Source: Selenomonas dianae
Lineage (GTDB): Bacteria > Bacillota > Negativicutes > Selenomonadales > Selenomonadaceae
Length of the DNA: 64,000 bases
Direction: 5' to 3'
NCBI RefSeq assembly: GCF_030644225.1
Contig: NZ_CP128650.1
Span: 382,001 to 446,000, forward strand
Position numbers and translations under genes: made by a program. A model generated the notes under the pieces. The model did no database searches, had not been told where the DNA came from, and saw only the letters and a list, made by a program, of their open reading frames with translations. Numbering within the stretch: the stretch's first letter is position 1; each line of letters begins with the position of its first letter. Below are positions 42,538 through 50,922 of the stretch, one piece after another.

Positions 42538-43847
42538 TGTATATGGCGCATCGCTTTGTGTGCGCCCGTGCGTTCGCGCTTCTCTTTTTCGCAGTTTTGG
42601 GGCTGTATGCCCCCGTCTATGCCGCAGCGTCCTCCCGCGTGGAGGAGACTGCGGCTATTGTCGTGGGCGATCAACGGATTCCTCCCGTGGTGCGCGCGCG
42701 TATGGAGCGCACGGTTGCGGCAATCGCGGCGGAGCGTATGGAGGGGCGGCGCGTGACGGAGATCTCTGCGGCGGAGGAGGCGGAGATCATCGGCGCGGTC
42801 TTTGATCGTCTGCTCGTCGGTTATACGGTGACGGGGGTCACTGTGCGCCCCGCGCCGCAGGCGGAGGTGGAGATTCATCTCGTACCGTGGGCGGATACGA
42901 TTCAAACTGTTACGGTCGATACGACAGTGGAGGGAATGCCGCCCGCCGTCGAGGAGATGGTGCGTGCCGATCTCGCGGATGTAGAGGACGTTTTTTCGGA
43001 TGCCCTTGTGGGTCTGCCCGTGGCGGCGACGGACTGGGCGGCGGGTGCGCTGAAGCGCAGTCTGAACGCGTATATGGAAGAACGTCTGCCGGAGTTCCGT
43101 GCGGACTACGATCTGGAGGTCGATGCAGCGGCACGGGTGCGTCTGACGGTCTATCCGCGTCTGCCCGTCGTGCGGACCGTCGATCTCTCCATGCGTTCGG
43201 ATACGATTCCGAACGTGGCGCTGCTCTCGCAGCGCAGTGCGATGGAGATGGCGGTGAACCGTCTTGTCGGTGTTCCCGTCGCCTTCGTCGCGCGTCACCG
43301 TACCGCATTGGAGCATCAGCTCGCACAGATGCTGGATGCACGGAGCGACGTTCGCCGCCTCCGTCTTACCTCACAGGTGACAATTGCGCCGGGCGAGCGC
43401 ATGGCGGTCATGAGCCGTACGGATACGACGCGGTATCGGCTGCGCCTTACGGGGTGGCTGGACATCGGGCGCACGTCTGCGGCAGGCGGCGATGTGCGGC
43501 GTGATCTGCAGGTACGTCTGCACGCAGGGCGGATGGTGAGTGCACGGGATGAACTCTATGCGGAGACGGATGCCTCGCCGGAGGATCTGCATCTTGACTG
43601 GCGCTTGGGATATGCGCGTGCGCTTCTGCCCCATTTGACGGGGGAGCTGCGCTATGATCTGCGTGATGATCGCCTCTCGCTCGCGGGCAGCTATGAACTC
43701 CATCCGCGCTGGTGTGTGCGCTACGAGCAGTGGCCGGAGCAGGGCGCATGGGAATGGGAGCTGCGGTACAAACTGCATGACTTCATGAGCATCGCAGGAC
43801 TGATTGACCAAGACGATGCGTGGGTGCGTCTGATTGGGAATTTCTGA
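42537..43847 (+). CDS. Exported protein of unknown function coupled to bamA, barrel-like C-terminus
   Basis: 436 residues with a signal peptide (to about residue 29, AYAA-like). The middle (60-290) mixes alpha and beta with POTRA-like spacing (VTGVTVRPAPQAEVEIHLVP, YPRLPVVRTVDLSMRSD). The last 150 residues show alternating strands (LRLTGWLDIG, LQVRLHAGRMV, WRLGYARAL, WCVRYEQW, WEWELRYKLH) and end in VRLIGNF with terminal Phe, a BamA recognition pattern. The start codon overlaps the bamA stop (TGATG), so production is coupled. I know no family for it. It may be a BamA accessory or a BamA-dependent outer-membrane protein. Confidence 0.65.
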   Translation: MYMAHRFVCARAFALLFFAVLGLYAPVYAAASSRVEETAAIVVGDQRIPPVVRARMERTVAAIAAERMEGRRVTEISAAEEAEIIGAVFDRLLVGYTVTGVTVRPAPQAEVEIHLVPWADTIQTVTVDTTVEGMPPAVEEMVRADLADVEDVFSDALVGLPVAATDWAAGALKRSLNAYMEERLPEFRADYDLEVDAAARVRLTVYPRLPVVRTVDLSMRSDTIPNVALLSQRSAMEMAVNRLVGVPVAFVARHRTALEHQLAQMLDARSDVRRLRLTSQVTIAPGERMAVMSRTDTTRYRLRLTGWLDIGRTSAAGGDVRRDLQVRLHAGRMVSARDELYAETDASPEDLHLDWRLGYARALLPHLTGELRYDLRDDRLSLAGSYELHPRWCVRYEQWPEQGAWEWELRYKLHDFMSIAGLIDQDDAWVRLIGNF

Positions 43848-43870
43848 TGGATGAGGGGAGGGCTGTAACG

Positions 43871-44824
43871 GTGAAACGGATTTCGATTGTGGTACCGGTC
43901 TACAACGAGGAGGACAATATCGCCCATTTCACGGAGTGTGTGGAGCGGGTCATGGATGCGCTGCCCTACGCGTATGAGATTCTCTTTATCGACGACGGTT
44001 CATGCGACCGCAGCCGCACAATTTTGCTGGAACTCGGCGCACGTGATCCACGTGTTCAGTCGATCTTTCTCGCGCGGAACTCCGGGCATCAGATTGCGCT
44101 GACCTGCGGCACGGATCATGCGGAGGGGGATGCGGTCATCACGATGGACGGCGATATGCAGCATCCGCCGGAACTCCTGCCCGTTCTGCTCAAAAAGTGG
44201 GAGGCGGGCTGTGATATCGTTCAGACGGTGCGGATCTCGACGGAGGGGGTTTCCGCGTTTAAGCGCCTAACCTCGAAGTACTACTATCGCCTCCTCAATG
44301 CGGTGACGGATGTGCATATTCAGGAGGGCGGGTCGGATTTTCGCCTGATGGATCGCCGCGCGGTGCTTGCGCTCCGCCGCTATCATGAGCACGCACGCTT
44401 CATCCGCGGGATTGTCGGCTCGATGGGGTTTCGCAAGACGACGGTGGAGTTCGTTGCACCCGAGCGTTTTGCGGGGCAGTCGAAGTTCTCCCTGCACAAG
44501 ATGATTGCGTTCGCGCTCGACGGGATTCTCGCGTACTCGGTGCAGCCCCTGCGTGTGGCATTCTATGTGGGGATACTCTCGGCACTGCTGGCAGTGGTGC
44601 TCTTTCTCCACGTTCTTTTTGAAACGCTGCGCGGGGAGACGGTGGCGGGGTGGTCGACGATTGTCGTCTGCAGCCTGTTCTTCGGCGGGATGCAGATGAT
44701 GATGCTCGGGATCTGCGGCGAGTACATCGCACGTATCCTACAGGAGGTAAAGAATCGTCCGCTCTATCTGGTCGCGAGCGACAACCGTCGTCGGAGCGGG
44801 CGACAGGGGGAGGAAAGCGTATGA
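43871..44824 (+). CDS. GT2 family polyprenyl-phosphate glycosyltransferase (ArnC/GtrB-like)
   Basis: 317 residues. The GT-A domain starts ISIVVPVYNEEDNIAHF. FIDDGSCDRS and ITMDGDMQHPPELLPVL give the nucleotide-sugar and metal-binding Asp residues, and QEGGSDFRLMDRRAV and RKTTVEFVAPERFAGQSKFS are typical of the DPM1/GtrB/ArnC group. Two C-terminal membrane helices (about 235-260 and 270-295) follow. Such enzymes put a sugar on undecaprenyl phosphate. GTG 43871 is preferred because GGGGAGGG lies 8 nt before it. ATG 43847 is an alternative. It overlaps the ArnT-like gene by 4 nt. Confidence 0.85.
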   Translation: MKRISIVVPVYNEEDNIAHFTECVERVMDALPYAYEILFIDDGSCDRSRTILLELGARDPRVQSIFLARNSGHQIALTCGTDHAEGDAVITMDGDMQHPPELLPVLLKKWEAGCDIVQTVRISTEGVSAFKRLTSKYYYRLLNAVTDVHIQEGGSDFRLMDRRAVLALRRYHEHARFIRGIVGSMGFRKTTVEFVAPERFAGQSKFSLHKMIAFALDGILAYSVQPLRVAFYVGILSALLAVVLFLHVLFETLRGETVAGWSTIVVCSLFFGGMQMMMLGICGEYIARILQEVKNRPLYLVASDNRRRSGRQGEESV

Positions 44825-46278
44825 ACGAGCGGCTTACAAGCGCGGTGGCGTTACTGTGTCTTGTGGCGCTGTACTTCTGGGGCAACGGTGCGCTTCCTGT
44901 GACCGCGCCCGTTGAGGTGAACTACACGCAGACAGCAAAGGAGATGCTTGCGGCGGGGGATTTTCTCTCGCCGCAGATCTACGGAAACTATTGGTACGAC
45001 AAGCCGATTTTCTTCTACTGGGAACTGCTTGCGGCGTTTTCTGTGTTTGGCGTAACCGATTTTGCCGCGCGATTTTTCCCTGCGCTGTTTGCGGCGGCGG
45101 GGCTCGGTCTGACCTATGCCTTTGCGCGGCGGCTCTACGATGAGCGCACGGCGTTCTGGTCGGCACTCATCCTTGGAACGAGCGTCCTCTATTCCTTCCT
45201 CGCAAAGCTCATCCTCACGGATCTGAGTCTTTTTGTCTTTTTCGGCGGAACGCTTGCAGCGTTCTATATCGGTTATCGGGAGCGGCGCAGATCTTTTTTT
45301 TATATCGCTTACGCCTGTGCGGGGCTTGCCGTCCTCACGAAAGGTCCGATCGGTTTCCTCCTGCCGGGGCTTATCATCCTCGTCTTTCTCCTCGCAGCGC
45401 GTGACCTTTCCGCGCTCGGACGCGTCTGTCTCCCGACGGGGCTGCTCGTCTTTGCGGCGGTCTGTGCGCCGTGGTACGTCTATATGTATCTCGTGCATGG
45501 CGCGGACTTTGTCAATACCTTCCTCGGGATTCACAACGTGCTGCGTGCAACAGTGTCCGAGCACGCGCAATGGGATGTCTGGTATTTCTATCTTGGCATC
45601 TACGTTCTCGGGATGTTCCCGTGGAGCTTTGCCCTGCCGCTTGCGCTCTTCCGCGCATGGCGCGTGCGTCCTGTTGTGGAGACGCGGACGCTCTTTCTGC
45701 TCGTCTGGGCGATTGTTGTGCCCGTATTCTTTCAGATGATGGCGACGAAGTACCCGACGTACAGTTTTCCCGCCTTTCTGCCGACGGCGATCCTCACGGC
45801 GCGCCTTCTCGCGCAGAATACGCGCGTGCTCAAGGCGGGGGCGATCGTTGGGATGGGGTTCTATCTCGCCGTGGTCTTTGCAGCGACGAACTACGCGGGG
45901 CGCGACGGTCATTTCAGCGGCAAGGGGGCGGCGGCGATTCTCTCCCGGACCATGCAGACGGACGATCTCCTCGTCTGTTACGGCGACTATACGGCAACCG
46001 TACCCTACTACACGGGGCATACGATGTATGAACTCGCAACGCGTGAGGAGATCGCGGCACGTGCGCCGAGGGAGATGAGCTGGAACAGCAAGAATGTCAT
46101 GCCGTTTCTGCCCATCGACGAGCTGCCCGCCGACCGCACGGTCTATCTTGTTCTGGAGCGCCATGCGTTTGACGCGTTCGAGGAAAATTTCGCAGGGCAG
46201 GGCTGGGAGGAACTGGGCGCACTGCCCGTCGAGGGGCGGACAAAGCTGCGCCTCTATCGGCGGACGGTGCAGCCGTGA
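44821..46278 (+). CDS. ArnT-like lipid-linked glycosyltransferase (GT83)
   Basis: 485 residues with about 11 membrane helices. The first periplasmic loop holds EVNYTQTAKEMLAAGDFLSPQIYG with DKPIFFYWE (the usual (D/E)-x-R/N-Y and D-K-P segments), typical of ArnT and related GT-C enzymes that transfer a sugar from undecaprenyl phosphate to lipid A. LTKGPIGFLLPG is another family mark. Coupled to the GT2 gene, it probably uses that enzyme's product to modify lipid A or another envelope glycan. The sugar is unknown, because the rest of an arn operon is not here. Confidence 0.85.
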   Translation: MNERLTSAVALLCLVALYFWGNGALPVTAPVEVNYTQTAKEMLAAGDFLSPQIYGNYWYDKPIFFYWELLAAFSVFGVTDFAARFFPALFAAAGLGLTYAFARRLYDERTAFWSALILGTSVLYSFLAKLILTDLSLFVFFGGTLAAFYIGYRERRRSFFYIAYACAGLAVLTKGPIGFLLPGLIILVFLLAARDLSALGRVCLPTGLLVFAAVCAPWYVYMYLVHGADFVNTFLGIHNVLRATVSEHAQWDVWYFYLGIYVLGMFPWSFALPLALFRAWRVRPVVETRTLFLLVWAIVVPVFFQMMATKYPTYSFPAFLPTAILTARLLAQNTRVLKAGAIVGMGFYLAVVFAATNYAGRDGHFSGKGAAAILSRTMQTDDLLVCYGDYTATVPYYTGHTMYELATREEIAARAPREMSWNSKNVMPFLPIDELPADRTVYLVLERHAFDAFEENFAGQGWEELGALPVEGRTKLRLYRRTVQP

Positions 46279-46295
46279 GGAGTTCGTTTTTCTTC

Positions 46296-46324
46296 TTGAA
46301 TGAACGTCCGGAATAGTGTATGAT
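46296..46324 (+). promoter_or_regulatory. Promoter for the lipoprotein gene at 46367
   Basis: TTGAAT (46296-46301), 17-nt spacer, TATGAT (46319-46324). Confidence 0.65.
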
Positions 46325-46366
46325 AAAAAAGTATTTTGGAGAGTTCTATCGGAAAGAGGGATTGTC

Positions 46367-46768
46367 ATGATGAAAATCAACAAACTCGGTCTTGTGGCGG
46401 CGGCATTTGCTGCATCCTCCATGCTTATTGCGGGCTGCGGTGCAAAGACGGCGGATCGTGCGCCGTCGGCGGGCTCGTGGCAGGGCGTCCGCGATGCACA
46501 GAATGTCATTACGAAGGAGAACTTTGACGGTCTCGGAGCGGGCTTGAGCCTCAGTGATATGGAGACCCTGTACGGCAAGGCGACCCTCGTTCATCAGAGC
46601 ATTGTGGACGGGGTCTACAGCTCCACCTACCGCTTTCAGGACGGTTCCAAGATTGTGGATGCGACCTTTGCACATGAGAATTGGCTGAACAATCCGCTCA
46701 GCCGCCCCACACTCACCGGCATGGAGTTCGCGGAGATGCCGCTTGTCGCTCATCGCGCAACAAAATAA
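46367..46768 (+). CDS. Small lipoprotein of unknown function, possibly BamE/SmpA-like
   Basis: 133 residues. The lipobox LIAGC (cysteine near residue 25) predicts a lipoprotein. The mature domain has one helix pair and strands (LGAGLSLSDMETLYGKATLV, then YSSTYRFQDGSKIVDATF). The glycine-rich turn before a helix and the 'metal/partner-free' two-strand hairpin resemble the SmpA/OmlA (BamE) fold, but the match is only structural impression. AGAGGGAT precedes ATG 46367 (ATG 46370 also possible). It has its own promoter and precedes the ompH gene. Confidence 0.6.
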   Translation: MMKINKLGLVAAAFAASSMLIAGCGAKTADRAPSAGSWQGVRDAQNVITKENFDGLGAGLSLSDMETLYGKATLVHQSIVDGVYSSTYRFQDGSKIVDATFAHENWLNNPLSRPTLTGMEFAEMPLVAHRATK

Positions 46769-46770
46769 TA

Positions 46771-46799
46771 TTGAACTCTGCGGTACTCTTTGTTATAAT
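46771..46799 (+). promoter_or_regulatory. Promoter for the first ompH gene
   Basis: TTGAAC (46771-46776), 17-nt spacer, TATAAT (46794-46799). Starts just after the lipoprotein stop. Confidence 0.75.
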
Positions 46800-46853
46800 G
46801 GATGGCGTTCGGTCAGTGTACCGACGGGTCTGGTAGAAAAGGAGATTATATCT

Positions 46854-47318
46854 ATGATCAAATTGCAGCAGAAGCAGGTTAAGATTATCAGCATTCTCAT
46901 CGCCGTCGTCTTCGTCGGCTCGGTGGTTGCGCTCGCACTCACGCAGAGCGGTTCGGGCATTGCCTCGGCGGCGACGTCCTCCGTGGGCGTTGTGGACTAC
47001 CGTCAGGTCGGCAGTCAGCATCCGCAGCTTGCAGCGGCGAATGCGGAGATGCAGAAGGCTTCGCAGGAGGCACAGGCGGACTTTGAGGCGAAGTCGGCGA
47101 GCATGAACGACCAGGAGAAGGCAGACTACTACCAGCAGACGATGCAGCGCCTTCAGCAGAAGAATGAAGAGCTGATGGAGCCGATCGACAAGAGCATCCA
47201 GGATGCAGTCAAGAGCGTTGCCGAGAAGAAGGGGCTTTCCGTCGTCATCGAAAAGGGATCTGTCGTCTATGGCGGTCAGGACATCACGCAGGATGTTGTG
47301 AAGCAGCTGGGCAAGTAA
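46854..47318 (+). CDS. ompH: OmpH/Skp-family periplasmic chaperone, paralogue 1
   Basis: 154 residues. A hydrophobic N-terminus (IISILIAVVFVGSVVALAL, about 11-30) acts as a signal or anchor, with a possible cleavage at IASA. VGVVDYRQVGSQHPQL is the conserved start of the OmpH domain, followed by the coiled-coil arm (about 55-110) and the closing strand SVVIEKGSVVYGGQDITQDV. It holds unfolded outer-membrane proteins on the way to BamA. An AAAAGGAG site lies before ATG 46854. It is transcribed from its own promoter and ends at a terminator. Confidence 0.9.
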   Translation: MIKLQQKQVKIISILIAVVFVGSVVALALTQSGSGIASAATSSVGVVDYRQVGSQHPQLAAANAEMQKASQEAQADFEAKSASMNDQEKADYYQQTMQRLQQKNEELMEPIDKSIQDAVKSVAEKKGLSVVIEKGSVVYGGQDITQDVVKQLGK

Positions 47319-47336
47319 TCCGCAGGGAATATGCAT

Positions 47337-47372
47337 ATGTACCGGGCAGAGCTCTGCTCGGTACATTTTTAT
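47337..47372 (+). terminator. Terminator between ompH paralogues 1 and 2
   Basis: ATGTACC-GGCAGA pairs with TCTGC-CGGTACAT, followed by TTTTTAT. Confidence 0.8.
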
Positions 47373-47397
47373 AGACGGGGAAATGCGGGGGACGGCT

Positions 47398-48453
47398 GTG
47401 AAAAAACTATGGCAGACGAAACGCAGGGAAATCCTTGCGGGCGCGGCAATCCTGCTGCTCCTTCTCATCTTGTTTTACGCCGTTCCGGAACGCAGGACAC
47501 CAATGCCCGAACCTGAGATTGGGACGCTGCGGATGGCAGAGGTTCTTTCGGCGCACCCATCCTATGCGCGTCTTGCGGCACTGCGTGCCGAGGAGCGTAC
47601 GCTCACGCTGCTTCTGCGCGATCTGCCGGAACTGCCGGAGATCACGCCGCCCGCGACAGATCCGCAGCCGTTCGAGGACTCGGTCTGGCAGAAAAATGCA
47701 CAGACGGTAATCTCGGCACGTGTGGCGCTGGAACGTGAGCAGAAGAGCCTGACGGAGTCGGTTCGCGCGGCGACGGAGGCGGACTATGAGGCACGCAGGA
47801 AGGCGATTGACGACGACTATCTGAACGCCATTTTGAACATCAACCTCAAGATTGACAATCAGCGTGCGATGCATGGACCGAAGGTCAGTGAGGAAGAACT
47901 GGCGCGTGAACGTGCGAACTGGGAAGCGGAGCGCGATATGCTCAAACACGAGCGTGCTGCGCGTCAGATGGAGCTCTACCGCCAGTGGCAGGAGGAGATT
48001 CGGGCGCGTGTCGCCGCGCAGATCAACCCGCGCGAGGCGGAGTGGACGCGGCAGATGCAGGAGACACTGGAAGCACAGAAGGGCGAGGCGCTGCGTTTGC
48101 AGCACGAGGCGGAGGAGCGCAGCGTCAAAGAAACGGAACGTGCTCTGGCGGCGCAGGAAGGCAGGACGGTTCAAATGCAGCGCGCTGTGCGGCTTGCCTC
48201 CGTGCGCGCGGAGGCGGATGCCCTTGCCGATGAGATCCTGCGCGATGTGCGCAGCCGTGCGGCAAAACTGGCGATTCAATATCATCTCTCCCTTGTACTC
48301 GCCTCCCCCGAGGCAGAGGGAAGCCGCCTCCTGCAGCGCAGCGAGCTCTTTGTCACGTCCCGGTATGTGCCGATCCTCGGTGACGGTGTGCGCGATGTGA
48401 CGGCACAGATGGTGCGCGAGATGCAGCAGATCACACCTGCGGCGCACCAATGA
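47398..48453 (+). CDS. Large membrane-anchored OmpH-like coiled-coil protein, paralogue 2
   Basis: About 351 residues. One N-terminal membrane helix (AGAAILLLLLILFYAV, about 14-30) is followed by a helix start (IGTLRMAEVLSAHPSYARLA) resembling OmpH, with an insertion of very long charged coiled coil (about 90-290, many Glu, Arg, Gln, Ala). The end SLVLASPEAEG and DGVRDVTAQMV matches the closing strand and helix of the OmpH domain. It looks like a Skp relative with enlarged arms that stays in the inner membrane. The start GTG 47398 has GGGGGA upstream. ATG 47383 is an alternative. Confidence 0.7.
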   Translation: MKKLWQTKRREILAGAAILLLLLILFYAVPERRTPMPEPEIGTLRMAEVLSAHPSYARLAALRAEERTLTLLLRDLPELPEITPPATDPQPFEDSVWQKNAQTVISARVALEREQKSLTESVRAATEADYEARRKAIDDDYLNAILNINLKIDNQRAMHGPKVSEEELARERANWEAERDMLKHERAARQMELYRQWQEEIRARVAAQINPREAEWTRQMQETLEAQKGEALRLQHEAEERSVKETERALAAQEGRTVQMQRAVRLASVRAEADALADEILRDVRSRAAKLAIQYHLSLVLASPEAEGSRLLQRSELFVTSRYVPILGDGVRDVTAQMVREMQQITPAAHQ

Positions 48454-48494
48454 TATAGTTTGGGGTCTGCACGAATGGAAAGGATTTTATACAG

Positions 48495-48929
48495 ATGAAT
48501 GTTATCAGTAAGGCAGCTGCGGCATGCCTTCTTATCGTGAGCACGTGTGCTGCCGGCTGCGGTCAGGTACACATCGGTACAATGGATCGTGAGCGCGTAC
48601 AGCAGGAAGCCCCTCAGATCAAGGCGGTGGTTGCAGAGGCAAATGAAAAGCTCATGGAGGCGCAGAAGGAAGCACAGGCGAAGTTCGAGGCGAATCCGAA
48701 TATGACCACCGAGGAGGCGCAGCAGCTCCAGATGGAGACGCAGCGCAAGATGGCGGGACTGAATCAGATGTATATGATCCAGTATGAGCAGAAACTGAAC
48801 GTCGCCGTACAGGACATTGTCAAGGCGAAGGAGCTGGACATCGTGCTGGATGCCGGCACTGCGCAAACACCAACTGTGTTTGCGGGCGGTGTGGACATCA
48901 CGGACGAAGTGATCGGCAAACTCCAATAG
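48495..48929 (+). CDS. OmpH/Skp-family lipoprotein, paralogue 3
   Basis: 144 residues. The signal ends in a lipobox-like CAAGC (Cys22), so it is probably lipid-anchored. VHIGTMDRERVQQEAPQIKA is the OmpH domain start, the arm runs about 40-100, and IVLDAGTAQTPTVFAGGVDITDEVIGKL closes the domain. With paralogues 1 and 2 it gives three OmpH-type proteins in a row, differing mainly in how they are held at the membrane. AAAGGA precedes the ATG. LpxD follows 13 nt later. Confidence 0.88.
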   Translation: MNVISKAAAACLLIVSTCAAGCGQVHIGTMDRERVQQEAPQIKAVVAEANEKLMEAQKEAQAKFEANPNMTTEEAQQLQMETQRKMAGLNQMYMIQYEQKLNVAVQDIVKAKELDIVLDAGTAQTPTVFAGGVDITDEVIGKLQ

Positions 48930-48942
48930 GAGGCATATGCGC

Positions 48943-49968
48943 ATGGAAAAGACAGTCAATGAGATCGCAGTCCTCGTCGGCGGCACAGTCAGCGGCGACG
49001 GCACGTATGTGATTCGGAGACTTGCGGCACTGGATGAGGCGGGAGCGGACGCGCTTGCCTTTGCCGTGCCGCCGCACATCGAGGCGGCGCGTGCAGGTGC
49101 AACGGCGGGGGCGCTCCTCCTGCCGACGGGGACGGAGGGCTTTGTCTGTCCCGTGATCTACGTTGCCGACCCGAAAGCGGCGTTCGCGAAGCTGCTGACG
49201 ATCTTTACTCCGCCGATTGAGCACAGCGTCGGAGTGAGTGACCGGGCATACGTTGGAACGGACGTGAAGATCGGGGAGGGCGTGACCATTCTGCCCTTTG
49301 CCTATATTGATGATTATGCGGTCATCGGTGCGGGTGCAACGATCTATCCCCATACCTACGTCGGACAGTACAGCGTGATCGGTGCGGATACCGTGCTCTA
49401 TTCGAGCGCGACGGTGCGCGAGCACTGCCGCATTGGTGCGCGCTGCACCATCCACAGCGGCGCGGTCATCGGGGCGGATGGCTTCGGTTTTACGACGGAG
49501 GCGGGTGTGCATACGAAAGTACCGCAGGTTGGCGGTGTCGTCATCGAGGATGATGTGGAGGTCGGCGCACACGTCGGCATCGACCGCGCGACGCTCGGTG
49601 CGACGGTGATCGGCAAGGGGACAAAGATCGACAACCTCGTGCATATCGGTCACAACTGCAACATCGGCGCGAATTGTCTCATTGTTGCACAGACGGGCAT
49701 CTCCGGCTCGACGAAGGTCGGGCACAACGTCACATTCGGCGGGCAGGTCGGTACGGTCGGTCATATCAGCATCGGTGCGAACTCGGTCTATGCCGCACGT
49801 TCCGGCATCATCGGGGATATGCCGGAGGGCGTGTTCTGTGCGGGCTTCCCCGTGCAGCCGCATACGGAGTGGCTGCGCGTGCAGGCGGCGATCCGCCGTC
49901 TGCCCGAGATGGTGAAAAAAATAAAATCCCTCGAAAAAGAGCTTGAGGGACTGCGTGGGAAGGACTGA
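48943..49968 (+). CDS. lpxD: UDP-3-O-acylglucosamine N-acyltransferase
   Basis: 341 residues. It adds the N-linked acyl chain in lipid A synthesis. The N-terminal uridine-binding domain (about 1-100, with YVADPKAAFAKLL) is followed by a left-handed beta helix of hexapeptide repeats (VGTDVKIGEGVTI and so on). The catalytic His is in NLVHIGHNCNIG. The C-terminal helix ends the fold. ATG 48943 is preferred because AGGAGG is 9 nt upstream. ATG 48937 is too close to it. LpxL follows after 1 nt. Confidence 0.96.
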   Translation: MEKTVNEIAVLVGGTVSGDGTYVIRRLAALDEAGADALAFAVPPHIEAARAGATAGALLLPTGTEGFVCPVIYVADPKAAFAKLLTIFTPPIEHSVGVSDRAYVGTDVKIGEGVTILPFAYIDDYAVIGAGATIYPHTYVGQYSVIGADTVLYSSATVREHCRIGARCTIHSGAVIGADGFGFTTEAGVHTKVPQVGGVVIEDDVEVGAHVGIDRATLGATVIGKGTKIDNLVHIGHNCNIGANCLIVAQTGISGSTKVGHNVTFGGQVGTVGHISIGANSVYAARSGIIGDMPEGVFCAGFPVQPHTEWLRVQAAIRRLPEMVKKIKSLEKELEGLRGKD

Positions 49969-49969
49969 G

Positions 49970-50842
49970 ATGTTTTCCTATGCTGCGATGAAGTTCCTCA
50001 GCCGTCTGATCTGTCTCCTGCCGCACGGTGCTGCGATGGCGCTCGGCACGGGGCTCGCACGGCTCGCGTGGATCTTTATCCCTGCACGGCGCAAGGCACT
50101 CGCACGGGAGCAGGTCATGCGCTGCCTTGGCGTTTCGGATGCAGAGGCGGAGCGCATTGCTCGTGCGAGTAGTCTGCGCTTCGGTCCGATGCTGATGGAG
50201 GTGCTGCGCTATCCCGTCATGAAGGAGTACATCGAGGACTACGTCACGCTCACGGGCGCAGTGGAAGAACTGCGTGCAGTTGTCGAGGAAGGGAGCGGGG
50301 CAGTTTTTGCTACCTCGCACAGCGGCAACTGGGAACTCATGGGCGGTGCATTCGCCTCGGCGGGCTTTCCTTTGGTGGGCGTGGCGAAGCGGCAGAGCTC
50401 GGCGGGGATGGATCGCTTCATCAATGAGTATCGTTCGCTCGTCGGGATACACGTCACCTATCGTTCGGGCGTGCGCGAGATGTTCCGCATGATTGACGAG
50501 GGCTGGATCATTGGGCTCATCAGCGATCAGGATCCTGCGCTGCGCGATGGCGTTATTGTTGACTTTTTCGGGCAGCCGACGAATACATTTACGGGGGCGG
50601 CGGCGATTGCGCGCCGCTGCGAGGTGCCGATCTTTCCTGTGTTCATCCATCGGGAGGAAAATGGGCATCACGTAATTACCGTCGAGCCACCCCTTACCGT
50701 CGATAAGACCGACGACCGTGCGGCGGATGTGCGGCGCGTGACGCAGTGTGTCAGCGACCGCATCGAGGCGTGGGTTCGTCGCTATCCCGAGGAGTGGTTC
50801 TGGCTGCATGACCGTTGGAAATCCCTGCGGGAGGAACAGTAG
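49970..50842 (+). CDS. lpxL: Lipid A biosynthesis acyltransferase (LpxL/HtrB family)
   Basis: 290 residues. One N-terminal membrane-associated helix is followed by the HX4(D/E) motif in ATSHSGNWELMGG (the His and Glu six positions apart), with ISDQDPALRDGVIVDFFGQPT and YPEEWFWLHDRWK typical of the family. It adds a secondary acyl chain to lipid A or its precursor at the inner membrane. GGGAAGGA lies upstream of ATG 49970. It ends the envelope block at a strong bidirectional terminator. Confidence 0.92.
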   Translation: MFSYAAMKFLSRLICLLPHGAAMALGTGLARLAWIFIPARRKALAREQVMRCLGVSDAEAERIARASSLRFGPMLMEVLRYPVMKEYIEDYVTLTGAVEELRAVVEEGSGAVFATSHSGNWELMGGAFASAGFPLVGVAKRQSSAGMDRFINEYRSLVGIHVTYRSGVREMFRMIDEGWIIGLISDQDPALRDGVIVDFFGQPTNTFTGAAAIARRCEVPIFPVFIHREENGHHVITVEPPLTVDKTDDRAADVRRVTQCVSDRIEAWVRRYPEEWFWLHDRWKSLREEQ

Positions 50843-50869
50843 GGAAAACGCGGGTTTTTCTTTGCGCAT

Positions 50870-50916
50870 CCAACAAAAAAAGAGCTTCTGCTGCGGTGGA
50901 AGCTCTTTTTTGTTGG
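50870..50916. terminator. Bidirectional terminator between lpxL and the FtsA-like gene
   Basis: Long stem 50870-50887 with 50899-50916, A-rich on the left and T-rich on the right, so it works in both directions. Confidence 0.88.
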
Positions 50917-50922
50917 GGGAGA

